From assembly GCA_026168455.1 (NCBI GenBank), contig CM047425.1:3570001-3634000 (forward strand): 64,000 nucleotides of DNA. Reading direction: 5' to 3'. The notes beneath the pieces were generated by a model, which was not told where the DNA came from, did not search any database, and saw only the letters and a list, made by a program, of their open reading frames with translations. A program made the translations under genes and the position numbers. The stretch comes from Theocolax elegans (lineage: Eukaryota > Arthropoda > Insecta > Hymenoptera > Cerocephalidae). Shown piece by piece: positions 12,121-23,028 of this stretch (position 1 is the first letter of the stretch; each line of letters begins with the position of its first letter).

Positions 12121-13030
12121 GAATATATATATATATATATAGAGGAACGCGTATAAGGTCCGTGTGAAAAACAATAACGACGCGGAATGTCGGATGCGAA
12201 AGAAAAAAGAAAAGGAGGAAAAAGGTATACCGAGCGATAGAAGAAAGAAAAAGCAATGGATATAAGGTGGACGAAGCGATCCCCCCCTTACGAATACCTT
12301 GGAAATTCGTAATAACAACCGGAGAAAAGCTCGGGCGATCCTCTCGCGCTAGGCGAGGATAGAGTGAGTGAGAGAGAGAGAGAGAGAGAGAAGTGAGTAA
12401 TGGGCCATCGGGAGGGATGGACGGGGTTGGTGGTGTCAGTCGGTATGTCACGAGATCGTGAGGTATGACGGCAATATAACCCGAGGTGCTCGGTCCATAT
12501 AATACCGACTCATGCGGATTATCGCGTATACCGGGCCGATATCTCATATCGTCGCGATACGCCGGACAACATCGATATGCCACGAATGAAACCATCCCCG
12601 CATTCCAAAATTTTCTCTCTTTCCATACATATATACATATATATGTGTGTGTGTGATCGCCGCTCGCTAACCCTGTGCGTTATATTGCTTGTACTATTCC
12701 TATCGCTCTGTACTTCTTACCCCCCTCCACCCCTCCACCCTCTCTCTCGCTCTTGTATTTTCTCGATATATGGGCTCTTTGCGGTTTGTGTGTGCGTGTG
12801 TATATATAGTTGAGGTGAAGTATATATAACGCATTCCGAAAATTAGCGGCCCGAGGAAAAAATGTGTGGGATCGCGTTTATTCCCCTGCTCGATATGAAA
12901 TATATATCGCTCGTATAAGAGGGTACGTTGCACGATGATACACTTGGTCCAATACGGAAAGTGCGCTGATTTCTCTTTTTCCTTTTGGAACCCGTGTATA
13001 TTTGTTGTCGATGATGGTTACTCCCTATTT
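12121..13030. other. GC-richer island with microsatellites
   Basis: Holds (AT)n at about 12123-12141, (GA)n at about 12368-12392, TATATG/TGTGTG at about 12625-12655 and pyrimidine-rich DNA near 12720-12750. Open frames up to 159 aa translate the microsatellites into Ser/Leu or Tyr/Ile runs and are not supported. Confidence 0.5.
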
Positions 13031-14090
13031 TTTTATGGATATAATTAATCGAATATGCGAACGGGAGAGATTCTGGTAATTTTGTAGTAAAATCAACCTT
13101 TGCTTTTCTCAGTAATTAGGCTTTTAGAATAATTTTATTTTAATTTATCTATACATATTTTATATTAACTATTTACTATATTGCATATTGTGTGATATTT
13201 ATAATTGTAATATAAATATTATTTTATTGTTACAAATAATACATTTCATAATACATATTTAGTAGGTTAAAAGAGGTATATAAAATTAATTTTTTTTTCA
13301 TTTATAAATATATATATATAATGATGTAAATGTATGGTAGATTGTATCTCAAAATTTTATAGGAAATGTTATCACAACATTTGAATGGTTTAATACGTGT
13401 ATTACAAAATTAAAAAACCCTTCTGAACCTTAATAATTAAGTAAATTTTCAGTTAATTTTGCTAAATCGTCACGCATTTGAACTTCGGCAAACAATCTTA
13501 CCAGTAATTCACATGATTTTTTAATCCAAAAATATAACTCGTGCGTTGAGTATATGCAACACGATCCTTTTGAAAAATCTAAAAAAAAGATTCGCAGTAA
13601 ATTGATATAATTTCGATCGTATAATCAATGACATTTAATAATTAAAAGAGAAAGCTTATATCGGACGAGATTTAATAACAATTTTTATTGAATTTTAATT
13701 GAAACGTAGCGTATCATATCTAATAATATCTTTATTATATAATTATTAAAATCAAACTTAAATAATTTACTAAAAATAAATTTAAACCAAGTTTTATTCT
13801 TATACATTTCCGAGCGTCTACACAAACCCAAAAATATTCCCAATTATCGTAAAAATGTTTTTTCACCTTAAGATTTTTCAGAAACGTGGCATGACTTTTC
13901 GTTAACGAAGTACAAAACCTCATATAAGAAACGGTATTTATTGTCAAAATAAAAAGAAAAGTTAGTAGACGAAGATATATATATATATTTATTAATCAAA
14001 ACCATAAATAATACACGCATAAATCGAGTCAAATCGTAAAGTCTTTAGAAGAAAAAAATGACGTTTACAATTTAACGACATTACGATATA
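13031..14090. other. AT-rich DNA, no gene seen
   Basis: AT-rich, with (TA)n near 13309-13320 and 13975-13988. The 70-aa minus frame at 13735-13947 has no recognisable features. Confidence 0.55.
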
Positions 14091-14818
14091 TATACATACA
14101 TACATACACACACGTATAGAAGCGAAATAATTTTGTAGAGGACATAACAACGTTACGAGATCCCATGCATCCGACACATCGAACACGCGACATATCTATA
14201 TATATATATATATATATATACAGAGGCATATAACAAACTTCAAACTCAGGGAAGTCTGCAGGTTCCATCAAAGCAGCGAGGGAGGGAGGGAGGGGAGGGA
14301 AAAAATAGCGGAGTAGAGATCGACAAAACGTTGAATATAAAAGTATACATATCACAACTCGGTTGGGTATATACACTGGCTGTGTGTACGTATATGTATA
14401 TATATATATAAGGTTCGAAAGGATGGAAAACGAGGAGCAGTTTCATCGAATGGTTTGAGAAGGAGTTGGCGTTACACCGGAGAGTGGCTTGGTATACCAT
14501 CACCGAACGATCGTAGTAAGGACCCCGAGGTTGTGTCACTTGTGTGATGCTGCATCGGTCGTAACGAACTCGTAAACCATTCGCATATCGCGCGTCTACT
14601 AATCCTCTCTCTCTCTCTCTCTCTCTCTTTATACATACATACATACATACACACGCAGGCGCGCGCGGATTGTCTCTACAACTCGATTATAATCGGACGG
14701 AAATTGAGCTCGTGCGCGCGCGGCTACGACTGAAACGATAAAACACAGTGTCCCCGTGAATAATCATAACCCCCGTAGTTGTCGCAACCATAAACCGCAC
14801 AATGCTTTCCTCTGTGAG

Positions 14819-14853
<35 letters not shown>

Positions 14854-15060
14854 GGAGATTCTCTCGAACGCGTGTTCCTCCCTCGTATATTGCAATCGAT
14901 CTCGTCTTTTCTCTTTGTTTCATCACTACTACTATACTCACGTTCACTTCGATCGTATTATACCTATATCTATATATGCGATGCTAAATTTGATTGTTTC
15001 CCTTCGATCGATATATTTCAATCGGTTCAATTGACGCGGGATGTATTTTACAAGATTTAA
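14091..15060. other. GC-richer island with CT, GA and TA microsatellites
   Basis: Contains (TA)n at 14197-14221, GGGAGGGA-type purine repeat at 14279-14300, (CT)n at about 14604-14627, a CATA tetranucleotide run at about 14631-14650 and (GA)n at about 14822-14851. The CT and GA arrays lie about 200 bp apart on the same strand and could pair. Frames here are repeat artefacts. Confidence 0.5.
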
Positions 15061-16209
15061 TTAAGATTTTTAACTGAATTATTTCTATTTTTCTGATTTT
15101 TATTTAATTTATTATTTAATATTCGTTGAGAATTAGCTTATTTTCCTTGTAGATATTATATAGCGAAGGATTTGTGGTTTTAGTTGAAAAATAAGCGTTT
15201 AATAAATAAAATGATCCAGTATGTTATTAATGGTCAACTAATGTTTTTGGTTTAACGTCAAAATATAATTCAAATCGTTTAAAACTATTTGATTTTGCTA
15301 GCTATAATAAGCTTACTCTCGATAAATTTTTTGTCTAAATTCGTTTAAAAATCATCAACGTGAAATGTTAATATAAATATTTTGAAAAGCAATACCAACT
15401 TCGAATTAAATATTATTATTATTACTAATAAATTAATAATTGTTATTGTTAAACAAGGTTTCTTCAACAATATTTTTTTCTTTCAATACAACAAAAATAT
15501 ACATTAATATTTGAACATAAAATTATTATTTAAAGTTTAAGTTTAAGTTGAGTAAATGGAAGATTAATTTTTGTAAAAATAAATAAATTTTTGTAAATCC
15601 CTTATAATATATAGTATAGTATTAATTTTCTATTATATAGTTTTGTATCAGTACAACTTTTTACATTTTCATTCGACATTTCTTCGTCCTTACAAACAAA
15701 TTACATTTATATATTTTGTAAAAAAAATAGTGCAATAATACCTCGTTATCTTTATCTTCCATTTTACATTATTAACTCTGTATTTACCTCTATTTACAAT
15801 GTTTACATAGTACTTTCTCTTATACGTATACTTTATGTTAATCGTTTTAATCATATATAAGTATAATTTTCAGCGCAAATCTGTTTACCATTGCAAATAT
15901 ATCAGGTATTGTTCAATAAATTGTTTGTTGTATTCACCCACTTCTCTTTTACCAGCGAATACAGAAAATTCCGTAAGCAAGCCGTAAAAATCTAGCAAAG
16001 CACCGTCACATAACATATAGCTGTTGATCAGGTAAGGCAAATCCGTACGTTCGTATATGAATAATTTAATGTTAGAATGGCTAATAATTGTATATATTTA
16101 GACGGATACAGAAAGTATAAGTATTAAATTCCCTTTTAGCCATCTCAGAAAATTAAAATAGGTGCTATTTTTAAAGTAAGCAACAATCTAAGAAAAAAAA
16201 GTGAAATGT
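15061..16209. other. AT-rich DNA, no gene seen
   Basis: AT-rich, with ATTATTATT runs near 15410-15430. Nothing recognisable. Confidence 0.55.
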
Positions 16210-16368
16210 ACCAATTTCTGATCAATAAAGTTTCGGTACGTATACCACTTCCCAATCATGTCTACTAACCAATTACTGATTGTTTAAACTTTAAATTGTG
16301 CATAGCAACGATTAAATTAATGTAAATCTTATTATTTTATTAAAATAATGCACTGATCAGAAATTGGT
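16210..16368. repeat. Short inverted-repeat element, possible MITE relic
   Basis: ACCAATTTCTGATCA near 16210 is matched in reverse complement at about 16353-16368 (TGATCAGAAATTGGTT). A third related block, CCAATTACTGATTG, lies inside at about 16268. The ends point inward over ~158 bp. No coding capacity and no clear target duplication. It may be a small DNA-transposon remnant; the class is unknown. Confidence 0.4.
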
Positions 16369-16600
16369 TCGCGATCAACAATTGGATACTTTACGATAGC
16401 TCACAAGAACCGTCTCCGAGGATCCTTACAACAAAATTACCAAAGAAACAGGACCTCAAAATACCAGCGATTTATATCGTCGGATGTATAAAGAGTGATA
16501 GATATATTTCACGGTACCATCACTCGCATCGGTTAAACTCATCATTCTTTCCAGTCGGTTCTGTTTTCCTCCCACTTTTCCTGGTCTCCAGTTGTATGCA

Positions 16601-16662
<62 letters not shown>

Positions 16663-16990
16663 AATCACCAAAGTTGGCCCACGCCGACACGTCGCTCCCC
16701 ATACATGCGCATTATAACCATTCGTCTCTGGCACGCGCCTCAACCTTGTTTGACGTATACGTGGACGCAACGCAACCCATTATAAGCCACGCGTCCTCGC
16801 ACAAGGTTTGTTATATCGAGCCTACTGTCTTCCTTAATTGATGCGTCACGCTTTCGTTATCGCTTACACCCACGGTGTCCTAGCTCCTTTCGTTTTTAGC
16901 TTTTGATCTCTCTCTCTCTCTCTATGTTACCTTTTCAATGGTACTTGACCGGATTGTTTGTACGATCGGTATATGTGTCCTTGGGTTTTG
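16369..16990. other. GC-richer island carrying the longest GA microsatellite
   Basis: CpG-rich flanks surround a 55-nt (GA)n array (16605-16659), and a shorter (CT)n array lies at about 16905-16922. The overlapping frames are Glu/Arg or Ser/Leu runs from the array. Confidence 0.5.
16605..16659. repeat. (GA)n microsatellite, 55 nt
   Basis: Uninterrupted GA dinucleotides, about 27 units, the longest dinucleotide array in the window. Its left edge reads CACGGAG, which resembles the MITE end, but no right end follows, so I treat that as chance. Confidence 0.95.
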
Positions 16991-18333
16991 TGTTATTAAT
17001 TATTATGAATGCGGATTATTCTTTTGGAGAAAAAATAAGTTACTTTTCTTTACAATTACGTGTAGGATTACACTCGCAAATATCGTTTCTTATACAAGCG
17101 GAATTCGTTCTCAAATACTTATGCGTTAAAAATAAATCCACTTAATGTTAAATGAACCTTCTGTCATTAATAAATAAATTCCTCTCACGATAATTATAAG
17201 CTTTAGGATTATTTCGTCAAACAAGAGAGCATAATCCTTTCAGAAGAATCATTTAACTTTAATTATTTATTTAATTTTTAAGAATCATTTCAGAAGAATT
17301 CTGCTTACAGTAAGAAATCATTTTTGTGGGTGTAGTTATGTAAGTATTTTTCTCTCAATCCAGTTTTTAATGTTTGAAGGAAAGTGCCAAGTCATTATTT
17401 AATAATTTAAATTTAAAAATTTCTCAACTCACGTAACAATATTTAATAATACGTAATATTTTATTTATTTTTAATATTTTCTAAATTGACGACGCTCTTT
17501 TATGGTATATGAAATAGGATGACAAGTTACTATCGTAAAAAAAATATGCTAGATCTGACGTCTCCGATGTGAAGATTACCAGATAGTTTTCAATTTGTAA
17601 CGAGTATACCATCGTATTGTAATTGTAATTTTATTTTACTTGTCAAAATTCTTAAGAGCAGGCTTGGATATACTTAAATGAGTAGTCCATTTGCACATGT
17701 TTGGTTCCATTAAATAATAACAGTATATATTGATTATCAAATAAAAAATGCCGATCTTGTAAAAATTCTGAAAAAATCTCTTAGAAATCGAAACATTGCA
17801 TTAAGAAAAATATTATATTAGAAATGACTATATTGTTATATAGCAAAGGGATATTATACTTGAATTATGATAATTTTAACTATATTTTATAGGAAATAAT
17901 TTATAACAACAAATTACTATATAATATAGTGTAAATATTGTGATGATCCAAGAATATCCTTACGTTAATATAACAATACAGTAATTTTTAATATAACGTT
18001 TTTTTCAATGTCTTTTCATTCAAAATTTCATTACAAAGATATGTAATGCTCAATAACTGCTAATTACAATTATCTTTTTAACTGAAAAAATTATAGAAGA
18101 TTGTTGTTACCATATAATACATTAAACTAAATACAAATTTAAACAAAAATTAAATAAAAAAATTTAACTAAGTAACATTAATTTTTGAAATTTAAAACAT
18201 TTTTTAAGTATGTTCAAGATAGTTATTTATTTAAAAATTGGCATAAAAAGGGCTAGATAAAACTCATAAAATAGTCATTTTAGACCTCGGAAAATTAACA
18301 AATATATAGATTTCTTCCTGAGTTCATGGTAAG
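16991..18333. other. AT-rich DNA, no gene seen
   Basis: AT-rich background. The stretch at 18231-18300 weakly resembles the reverse complement of 9246-9340 (AAAAATTGGC and ATAAAATAGT.ATTT blocks), too weak to call as a repeat. Confidence 0.5.
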
Positions 18334-18490
18334 TTTCTTTTTTATTATTTTAACGTCGCTCTTTTTATACTCTCAAACTGGTGGTAATCAGCGACGGAGG
18401 TCATATACGATATTTTTGTTAAGAAAATACATGTTGAAAATCCATTCCATAGTGGTGCTTGTATCAATCGTCCGGGACCGGGAGTCGAAA
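18334..18490 (-). mobile_element. tRNA-derived SINE, 5'-truncated copy
   Basis: The reverse complement aligns with the 3' three-quarters of the SINE at 33604-33807. Shared blocks in order are the end of the B box with CCCGGxCCCGG, then GATTGATACAAGCACCACT, ATTTTCAACA, TATGACCTCCGTCGCTGATTA, and AGCGACGTTAAAATAA followed by an A-rich tail. The tRNA-like head upstream of the B box is missing. Such 5' truncation is typical of target-primed reverse transcription (established knowledge). The copy is diverged from the full one, with some indels near 18410-18440, so the two insertions are not recent duplicates of each other. Confidence 0.85.
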
Positions 18491-19070
18491 ATCATCGTAA
18501 GATTTTAATTCCTAACTAGAGATATTGTGTATTTTAATTAAAATAATTATTTGTCATACGGATGTTCTTATGTAAAAAAAAGCGTTTCTCACAGATACTT
18601 TGATTTCTATACTAATGTTACGCTTATATCAAAAATCAATCTTCACTTAATTATTGGAATGGTCATAAATATATCTGAATAAAAGTTCAAATTAAAAAGA
18701 AATATAAATTGAATATTTCTTTCATCGATATATTTCGAAATATGATTATTTTTTAAACACACATTTTTCTATATCAAAATTATACCTTTACAAAATAATT
18801 ATTATATACTCCAAACGAACCGAATTAAAATTGTATTTAAATTTACTGTACACACATCTTCCTACGTAAATTAGAAAGGAAACATATATATATATATATA
18901 TACTTCAAAATTCTATCTAAATATTTTATTTCGCAAAGTGTCACTATTTAAAAAATCTGACCTTTTCTTCATTCACGCGGAGTTAAATTAAAACTCTCTT
19001 TTTTTTCTATCGTTTAAAACGGCAATTTAAACGTATAAGCAAATTGTATACGTACAAAATTAAAAGGAGA
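18491..19070. other. AT-rich DNA, no gene seen
   Basis: AT-rich, with (TA)n at about 18885-18902. Nothing recognisable. Confidence 0.55.
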
Positions 19071-21260
19071 AATACGGAAACGAACGGATGAGAAGCGCGG
19101 TGGTATACTAAACCGAGCGCATATATAAAATTGGAACTGTCACGAGTTATTATCACTTAGCAAGTTAGCACAAGTGCCAATTAAATATTTCACACTAGAT
19201 ATTTGATTTAAGTTTATCCAATATACCTCTAATTCGTATTAATCTAATAACGAACTTCCTGTTATATAGCACATTCTTTACACACGATTTAATTTCTCGA
19301 ATTATAATTTTATATACACTACAATTTCACTGTGAAAGTTATTAAGCGCACAATGTTCCGCATCAAGATTAATATTACCTGTTTAATTATAATAAACTTA
19401 TATACCGTAGTAATGAAAAAACTTTTAAATATAATTGCACGAATTTAACGATCTCTGTCTCTCTCTCTTTTTTTTATTTAGATGTAGTCGGTATGAGTTA
19501 GTATATATTTAGATTAACATAATTGCGATCTTGTAAATATAAATAGTTACAATTACAGCGTTGAAAGTGACACAAGGAGAAAAAGTTAACGTTCGAGCAT
19601 TTATTTATATGTATGCATGTATACATGTATATGCGAATTTCGCAACAATCTTGTTACGATAAAAATTCATTCATAATTTTCTTTTTTCATTGATACACTA
19701 CATATGACACCTCACGTGGATTTTTACATACGTATGCAGTTAAACGGGAGACGTTCATTGATCGAGAATTTTTCGCGAATATTTCGCAACCGTCGTTTCC
19801 TGTTCGACTTTTACGTTTACTTTATCAATGAGCTTCAATTTTTATAAAACATATATATGTATATATATATCGCGTCGCGTCGTTTTTCGTGTAGCGCAAT
19901 CGGAAACGTTTCTCCGTCTCAGCGAAATTCGTGGAAATGTATACGCATCATGTCGCTCGGAGGATAACCCCAAGATTGCGTAGGTTAGCAATTTTTTTTT
20001 TCTTTTCATTCACCTGTAAATTCCATCGTTCGGATTATTAAGCGCGTTAAGCGTGTTACGACAATGCTTGTAACACAGTATATATACGTACGAACGAAAA
20101 ATATGTTGTGCGTTATGTAAGCTGATTAATGAAAATGTGTGATAGAAAGTTTATGAATGAACGATGTAGAAACATTTGTTTCGGTTAATTGTCGTAAATA
20201 TTTATTTTTTTACGTCGGCATTTTCCCCGGTGGATTATTTTATTTGGGATCGATATACGCACGAGGAAAATTTTTCAAAATAATTAATGTTTATTTTTAA
20301 TTTTTGAAACTGTAATCATAAGATTTTTAATTAAAATTATTCCATATAACGAAAATAAGAAGATACACACGTTAATAAGCTTCTTTTCTACAAATTATCC
20401 GTTCTGTCATAATGTAATTTAAGGGGATGTCAAACTCAATCGATAATTAAAATTTTTCACGCGCTTAAAATTATCAGCTGATACGAAGTACTATTTTTAC
20501 AGTAATTGAGGAGTTATATTAAAATTTATTAATCTGTAATTGCGCAAAAATTGAAAGTTATTATTACTACGGTCAATCAGATTCTTTAAATAAATTTTTA
20601 AATATTATTATATATAGGTCAATTAAAATTCTTAAAACTATTCAATTTATTAATTATTCTATTCTAACCACTTAGAAATATTACGTAATGCACATAGATT
20701 GTATGGAAGAAACGATAACGTTTTCGTTACGTTATTTAATTTTGTTGGTACACTATTGTTGTTATTTTTCTGAAAAAAAGTACTTCTTGTCAGTCGATAA
20801 TTTAAATTGTCTATGAAATTTTTAAATTATTGTATGAGGTAAATTTTTTATTTTATTTAGTTAACCTTTAGCGTTTTAAATTTAACAAGTCTTCTTCCAA
20901 TTCACCTTAACTTTTAAGTAAATTAAGAAATTTAATAATAAAAAGAAATTATAATTTTTACTGTTACTCGTGTATAGCGATCAAAACATCGAATAAAAAT
21001 AGTTTACATTCGTGATTTTTCAAATTGTTTTTCCCGCCACTTAATAAAAACATTTATCTTTGAAGTTTTCGTTGCATCTCCGTGTATGTACACACTCAGT
21101 CGAAATCGTAACGATCTCTATCGCTCTAAAAAATCCTTAAATGTAAAAATGACGTGTTACGTATAATTATATACTTATATAATTAAAATTCGAGTAACGC
21201 ATAAAAATCTGATATTTTACATTGTATAGAAATTTAAATCGAACCCCCAACAAAGATATT
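19071..21260. other. Mixed-composition DNA, no gene seen
   Basis: A modestly GC-richer stretch (about 19070-20280) with CGCGTCGCGTCG near 19870, then AT-rich DNA. No frame of interest and no repeat partner found. Confidence 0.5.
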
Positions 21261-21796
21261 ATCGACACGAAATAATAAAATAAGGAGGTTGCGAGAAGAG
21301 GAACGTCTGGGTATTAACGTGCCGTACGTCTGGCAGTGTTATAATTCGCATTAAACTGGGAATTACCAGGAACGGATTAAAGGGATTTACGATTTGTCAC
21401 ACGTCTTTTTCTTTTCGTTCCTAAGGAGTACTTAATCGAGACAATGCGAACATAAATTTTCCTTTAACGCAAGCGCGATTAAAATTAGAACTGACCGTTT
21501 TTAAAAAAAATGATATACTTTTAGCGCGTTTATTGTCATAGTATGTGTGTGTGTGTATATATCGATTTGTCTGGATCCATAATTCAAAATCGAGATGCAC
21601 TGCCGAAGACGTGCAAGACTAACCTATACTGCCATTTGATTTATTACACCAAGCTATGGCATCTAATCGACACTCTGGTTATGGTATCGTATTATACCCC
21701 TTCTTTTTTCGCAACTGTAACTGATTTTCCTTTGTAATCCGTGACAAATGGTGGATATATATATATATTATACATAAAAATTTTTGGATAAATAAA

Positions 21797-21828
<32 letters not shown>

Positions 21829-21871
21829 TTATACATCAAGCAAATGCGTAATGTTGTTTTTTTACTTTTAT

Positions 21872-21904
<33 letters not shown>

Positions 21905-22260
21905 GGTATACGGTGGGAGGTTATCCGAAGTGACCCACGAAATACCATCGGGTTAAAATTCCTTAGCGTAAGCCTTTCCGATACATATACAATGCGAGTT
22001 ATTGCTCGTACCATCGGTGCATACATATATATATACTGGCTGAACGACGGCGCCAGTGGCGCTAGAGCGCATAAATCCTGTACGGGTCGCGCACAACCCA
22101 AGAAACGACAAGGGAAACAAAAGATGTACACTCGACCTTTCCCCTTCTCTCGTATATATGAGGTAGAAAATAAAATTGTAATGCATTTTTAGGCCAGTCA
22201 TATATATATATATATATATATATTTATGTATAACTGCGGGTTGTGCGATACAGTCGACTT
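21261..22260. other. Mixed island with several TA microsatellites
   Basis: (TA)n arrays at about 21799-21822, 21869-21904 and 22200-22222 bracket balanced-composition DNA (about 21560-21740 and 21905-22130). Those inner parts are free of simple repeats and could be unrecognised conserved non-coding sequence, but I see no motif that proves it. Overlapping opposing frames of 82-113 aa are unsupported. Confidence 0.45.
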
Positions 22261-22828
22261 TGATGTGTATCTGCGTTAGAGTATATTAATATTCCATATG
22301 TGAATTTTTACACTGGAAATCGGATATTTGCAGGATTCAATGGATAATATTTGATTTTGTAACTAAATCATTATTTTTGAGTTGTCGTTCTTTTGCTTTT
22401 TTGGAGATTCTTACATTTTTCAGGATGTATCTTAGTTTTAAGTGATACTTTTTTTCTTTTCCTGAGAATTCAAAGAAACATTTTCGTTTAATTTCTTTTT
22501 TTTCGGGTTAATTAATAGATCAAACTTTTAGATTGTCGACAAGAATTTTTGTACCCGTAACTTTTGCCGATTAAGTACGAGAATTGAGAATGTAGATGAA
22601 TTGTTGCTAAGAGTCATATTCATAGTATGTAAGCTGATTTTTCTCGTCGTACGAACAGCTGACATTGACGTTTCCTTAAAAGCTATTATAGAAAAAAAGA
22701 ACCGAAAATTATTTAGTTTGTGCAGAATACAGAAATATATTATAACAATACAAGTAGAATCTATACTTTGTAAGTAATTAAAAAAAATTCGAAAAATCGA
22801 CAAAACGTGCTTAAAAGTTTCTTCAACT
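22261..22828. other. AT-rich DNA, no gene seen
   Basis: AT-rich, nothing recognisable. Ends at the TA (22829-22830) that flanks the MITE. Confidence 0.55.
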
Positions 22829-22886
22829 TATACGGAGAGAAAAAAATATCAATGATTACTATCTAGACGACTAGTAAGTCAGAAAC

Positions 22887-22894
22887 GATAAAAC

Positions 22895-22898
<4 letters not shown>
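22887..22898. repeat. Target-site duplication of the LINE, 3' side
   Basis: GATAAAACAATT here is repeated exactly at 28233-28244 on the other side of the LINE. The last two T's merge with the T run that represents the LINE poly(A) tail, so the duplication is 10-12 bp. Confidence 0.9.

Positions 22899-22915
<17 letters not shown>
22897..22915 (-). other. LINE poly(A) tail
   Basis: Nineteen T's on the plus strand, i.e. A's at the 3' end of the minus-strand element. The two outermost may belong to the target duplication. Confidence 0.9.
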
Positions 22916-22928
<13 letters not shown>

Positions 22929-22931
22929 CAA

Positions 22932-22958
22932 GTCGCTTCCCCAGAAGGTATTAGCGAC
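22932..22958 (-). promoter_or_regulatory. Bulged hairpin near the LINE 3' end
   Basis: On the LINE sense strand GTCG pairs with CGAC and, inside that, CTTC pairs with GAAG around a TGGG loop. A one-sided bulge CTAATAC separates the two stems. The structure ends about 17 nt before the poly(A) tail. Structured 3' ends serve as reverse-transcriptase recognition sites in several LINE families (established). That role here is inference, supported by a similar tail on the SINE at 33751-33807. Confidence 0.6.
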
Positions 22959-23028
22959 AACGTTTTTACATTTGTACATATTATTACATATTACATATTT
23001 ACATTATACATACATTTTAAATTATTAT

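Noticed and set aside
16601..16607. CACGGAG as a MITE end
   Set aside because: It is the edge of a long GA array, and no opposite end is found.
18231..18300. Dispersed repeat shared in inverse with 9246-9340
   Set aside because: Only short AT-rich blocks match, and they are not convincingly above background.
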